A program made the position numbers and the translations under genes. From Anaerolineaceae bacterium (GTDB taxonomy: Bacteria > Chloroflexota > Anaerolineae > Anaerolineales > Villigracilaceae), in NCBI GenBank assembly GCA_009772985.1, contig WOUS01000005.1, forward strand, positions 1 to 64,000: a stretch of DNA of 64,000 bases. Reading direction: 5' to 3'. The stretch's first letter is position 1. Every line of letters starts with the position of its first letter. The notes below the pieces were generated by a model. It saw only the letters and a program-made list of their open reading frames with translations. It did not search any database and was not told the DNA's origin. This document shows positions 62,233 to 64,000 of this stretch, piece by piece.

Positions 62233-63423
62233 ATGAGAGACGTTGCAATAATCGGCGCCGGTATGATCCCCTTCGGGCGGCGCGACGAAGACAGCTTGAT
62301 GGACATGCTCGCCTACGCATCCCTGAAAGCCCTCGACGATGCCGGCCTGGGGGACAAATCCGTCAATGCCGTGTACGTTGGGAACATGGGCGCCGGCATC
62401 ATCCAGCACCAGACATCCATTGCCAGTTCACTGGTGGACCGTCTCAGCCTGCTGCCCGCCGCCGCGGACGTGGTGGAGAACGGCCCCGCTTCCGGCGGGT
62501 CCGCCGTGAAAAACGGACTGCTGGCCGTGGCCTCGGGCTATTACGACTACGTTCTGGTGGTCGGCGGAGAGAAGATGCGCGAGATCACCGGCTGGCGGGC
62601 CACCGATTTTGTTGCCACCATGACCCATCCGCAAGCCGAGTATCCGTACGGCATCACCCTGCCCGGCATGGGGGGCATGTTCACCCGGTTGTACATGGAA
62701 AAGTACGGCGTGACCCGCGAGCACCTGCTGGCCGTCTCCCTGAAGAACCAGGAGATGGGCGCATTGAACCCGTACGCCCACGTCGAGATGACGCTCGACC
62801 GGGAGGGCATCTTCGACAGCCCTCATGCCGTTGTCAACAATCCCGTCGCGGCCGATCCGCTGCATCTATACGACCTCTGTCCAGTCAGCGACGGGGCCGC
62901 GGCGATCATCTTGTGCCCGCTGGAGATGGCCAAGAAGATGGCCAAAACACCCGTCCTGATTGCCGGTTTCGGCCAAGCCACAGACACCCACACCCTCCAG
63001 GAGCGCGAAGACCCGACCGATCTGAAGGCCGTCACGCTGGCTGCCCGGCAGGCCTTCGAGATGGCCAAGCTCAAGCCAGGGGATATCAACGTGGCCGAGC
63101 TGCACGATGCCTTCACCATCCTGGAGATCGCCGAGAGCGAGCACGTCGGCTTCTTCAAGAAGGGCGAAGGCGGGAAGGCGGCCGCGGCGGGGAAAACCCG
63201 CTTCGGAGGCCAGATCCCGATCAACGTCTCCGGCGGCCTGAAGGCGCGCGGCCACCCGGTGGGGGCAACCGGCGTAGCCCAGGTCGTGGATATCGTCTTC
63301 CAGTTACGGCATGAACTGCCCAAGAACCGCCAGGTGAAGAATGCCCGCCACGGACTGACGGTCAACTTCGGCGGATTCGGCAACAACGTTGTCTCCTTCG
63401 TGCTGAAAAGGATAGAGCCATGA
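62233..63423 (+). CDS. SCP2/thiolase-fold protein lacking the nucleophilic cysteine
   Basis: 396 residues. MRDVAIIGAGMIPFGRR, AVYVGNMGAGIIQHQ, ELHDAFTILEIAESEHVGFF and NVSGGLKARGHPVGATGVAQVVDI are clear thiolase marks with the active-site histidine in GHPVGATG. In the nucleophile loop, where ACASG is expected, it reads ENGPASGGSA: position 85 is proline (codon CCC, 62485-62487). The late CxG cysteine is also absent (VNFGGFGNN). So it may not perform ordinary thiolysis. The DUF35 gene overlaps its stop (ATGA), as for acyltransferase complexes of the HMG-CoA synthase/PhlACB type. Confidence 0.88.
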   Translation: MRDVAIIGAGMIPFGRRDEDSLMDMLAYASLKALDDAGLGDKSVNAVYVGNMGAGIIQHQTSIASSLVDRLSLLPAAADVVENGPASGGSAVKNGLLAVASGYYDYVLVVGGEKMREITGWRATDFVATMTHPQAEYPYGITLPGMGGMFTRLYMEKYGVTREHLLAVSLKNQEMGALNPYAHVEMTLDREGIFDSPHAVVNNPVAADPLHLYDLCPVSDGAAAIILCPLEMAKKMAKTPVLIAGFGQATDTHTLQEREDPTDLKAVTLAARQAFEMAKLKPGDINVAELHDAFTILEIAESEHVGFFKKGEGGKAAAAGKTRFGGQIPINVSGGLKARGHPVGATGVAQVVDIVFQLRHELPKNRQVKNARHGLTVNFGGFGNNVVSFVLKRIEP

Positions 63424-63776
63424 AAAAAGAAATTGCCATCACAGCCTTCCAGTGCAAGAAGTGCGGCCGGATCCACTATCCCTACCACGACCGCTGCCTG
63501 GATTGCAAAAACCGCGAGTTCGAGCCGATCAAGCCCAAGGGGAACGCCCGGCTGCTCACCTACACGGTGATCTTCAACCTGCCGTGGGGTTTCGACCAGC
63601 GCTTCCTGATCCTCGGCGTGGCCGAGTTCGAGAACAAGATCAAAGCCATGGGACAGATCAAAGCCGATTCGATCGACCGTTTGAAATTGGGCATGGAGGT
63701 GCGCCCCAGTTGGGAGCCGGTGCGGGTGCAGGCTGGCGAAGACGTCTATGGGCTGAAATTCGAGCCGGTGCAATAG
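63420..63776 (+). CDS. DUF35 Zn-ribbon/OB-fold acyl-CoA-associated protein
   Basis: 118 residues. Zinc ribbon CKKCGRIHYPYHDRCLDCKN (four cysteines) followed by an OB fold (ARLLTYTVIFNLPWGF, FLILGVAEFENKIKAMGQIK). DUF35 proteins form complexes with thiolase-fold enzymes, as in archaeal HMG-CoA synthase and PhlACB. Coupled to the thiolase-like gene. Confidence 0.92.
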   Translation: MKKEIAITAFQCKKCGRIHYPYHDRCLDCKNREFEPIKPKGNARLLTYTVIFNLPWGFDQRFLILGVAEFENKIKAMGQIKADSIDRLKLGMEVRPSWEPVRVQAGEDVYGLKFEPVQ

Positions 63777-63782
63777 AACCCT

Positions 63783-63874
63783 GTGTCATTGCGAGCCGCG
63801 TTCTTGGCGGCGAAGCAATCTCCTCGTTGGCCCGGGGATTGCTTCGCCGGGCTTCGCCCTCCTCGCAATGACAC
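63783..63874. repeat. MITE-like repeat with GTGTCATTGCGAG ends, copy 3
   Basis: Perfect 13-bp terminal inverted repeats GTGTCATTGCGAG (63783-63795) and CTCGCAATGACAC (63862-63874); inner CGAAGCAATCTCC and GGGGATTGCTTCG are also inverted. Confidence 0.9.
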
Positions 63875-63910
63875 AAATAAGCCTTATCCGTGACTCACAT
63901 CAAACATGAA

Positions 63911-64000
63911 ATGATGCAATTGGAAGCAGTCTGCGTGGGTTACGCGGTGCCGCGGCGTAGTTTCGACGCCGAGGTCCACAGCGCCTTCGCCTCGGCCGCC
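63911..64000 (+). CDS. Start of a gene running off the window, possibly an ABC transporter ATPase
   Basis: An open frame from ATG 63911 (or 63914) to the end: MMQLEAVCVGYAVPRRSFDA, then EVHSAFASAA. The LEAVCVGYAVPRR opening is like the first strand of iron-siderophore-type ABC ATPases (LxxxxLxVGY), but Walker A would lie beyond the edge. No strong ribosome site. Only the strand and frame are supported with some confidence. Confidence 0.4.
   Translation, partial: MMQLEAVCVGYAVPRRSFDAEVHSAFASAA

Overview
The window looks like a chromosomal segment of a GC-rich (roughly 60%) Gram-negative-type bacterium, most likely an uncultured Chloroflexota of the Anaerolineae type. This is an inference from gene content and style: a tungsten-type aldehyde ferredoxin oxidoreductase, TPR lytic transglycosylase lipoprotein, TolB-like propeller lipoproteins, several MFS carriers, TIR/AAA-like proteins, many dispersed palindromes, and several TATAAT boxes placed 5-7 nt before an ATG. 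No rRNA, tRNA, CRISPR array or transposase was recognised.

Layout. (1) 1-8,306, minus strand: a GntR-headed catabolic operon encoding GntR regulator, AOR, MFS carrier, class III aminotransferase, M28 peptidase, HpnA-like epimerase and a partial FGGY kinase; a dead paralogue of the MFS gene lies upstream. (2) 8.8-12.6 kb, plus strand: ArsR regulator, VIT-family metal transporter, a helical protein of unknown role, and a tightly coupled GNAT/nitroreductase/methyltransferase trio. (3) 12.6-18.9 kb, minus strand: typA, then a lower-GC accessory island with an AAA-like/FGE-fold protein, a TIR/AAA-like protein, a truncated TIR stub and hicBA. (4) 19.0-23.3 kb: hemolysin III protein and an S-adenosyl cycle/methionine salvage cluster (ahcY, PfkB kinase, mtnA). 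(5) 23.4-36.7 kb: lytic transglycosylase, the yggU/yggT/yggS/pgeF cluster, thiol/redox membrane proteins, L,D-transpeptidase, a lipoprotein, esterase, patatin, MFS and a ChrB-like protein. (6) 36.8-48.6 kb: sigma factor with a propeller-bearing anti-sigma-like partner, divergent aminotransferase/MFS, smpB, HD-GYP regulator, propeller lipoprotein and hypF. (7) 48.6-64.0 kb: cupin, hydantoinase/oxoprolinase pair, a cobalamin-reactivation-like protein, then a coupled cluster of molybdenum hydroxylase (three subunits), FdrA, DUF1116, cyclase-family hydrolase, an acetyltransferase-like protein, a thiolase-fold protein lacking its nucleophilic cysteine, and a DUF35 protein.

The most unusual features are: repeat elements that have inserted in frame into several enzymes (hypF, both hydantoinase genes, an aminotransferase, probably mtnA); degenerate 7-nt-period repeats at about a dozen places; a 21-bp divergent intergenic region whose single palindrome supplies a TATAAT box to both strands; the TIR/AAA/FGE island; and the molybdenum-hydroxylase/FdrA/DUF1116/thiolase-like cluster, which could be an undescribed pathway for an N-heterocycle or cyclic amide. 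Functional assignments rest on motif recognition by eye; no search was run.
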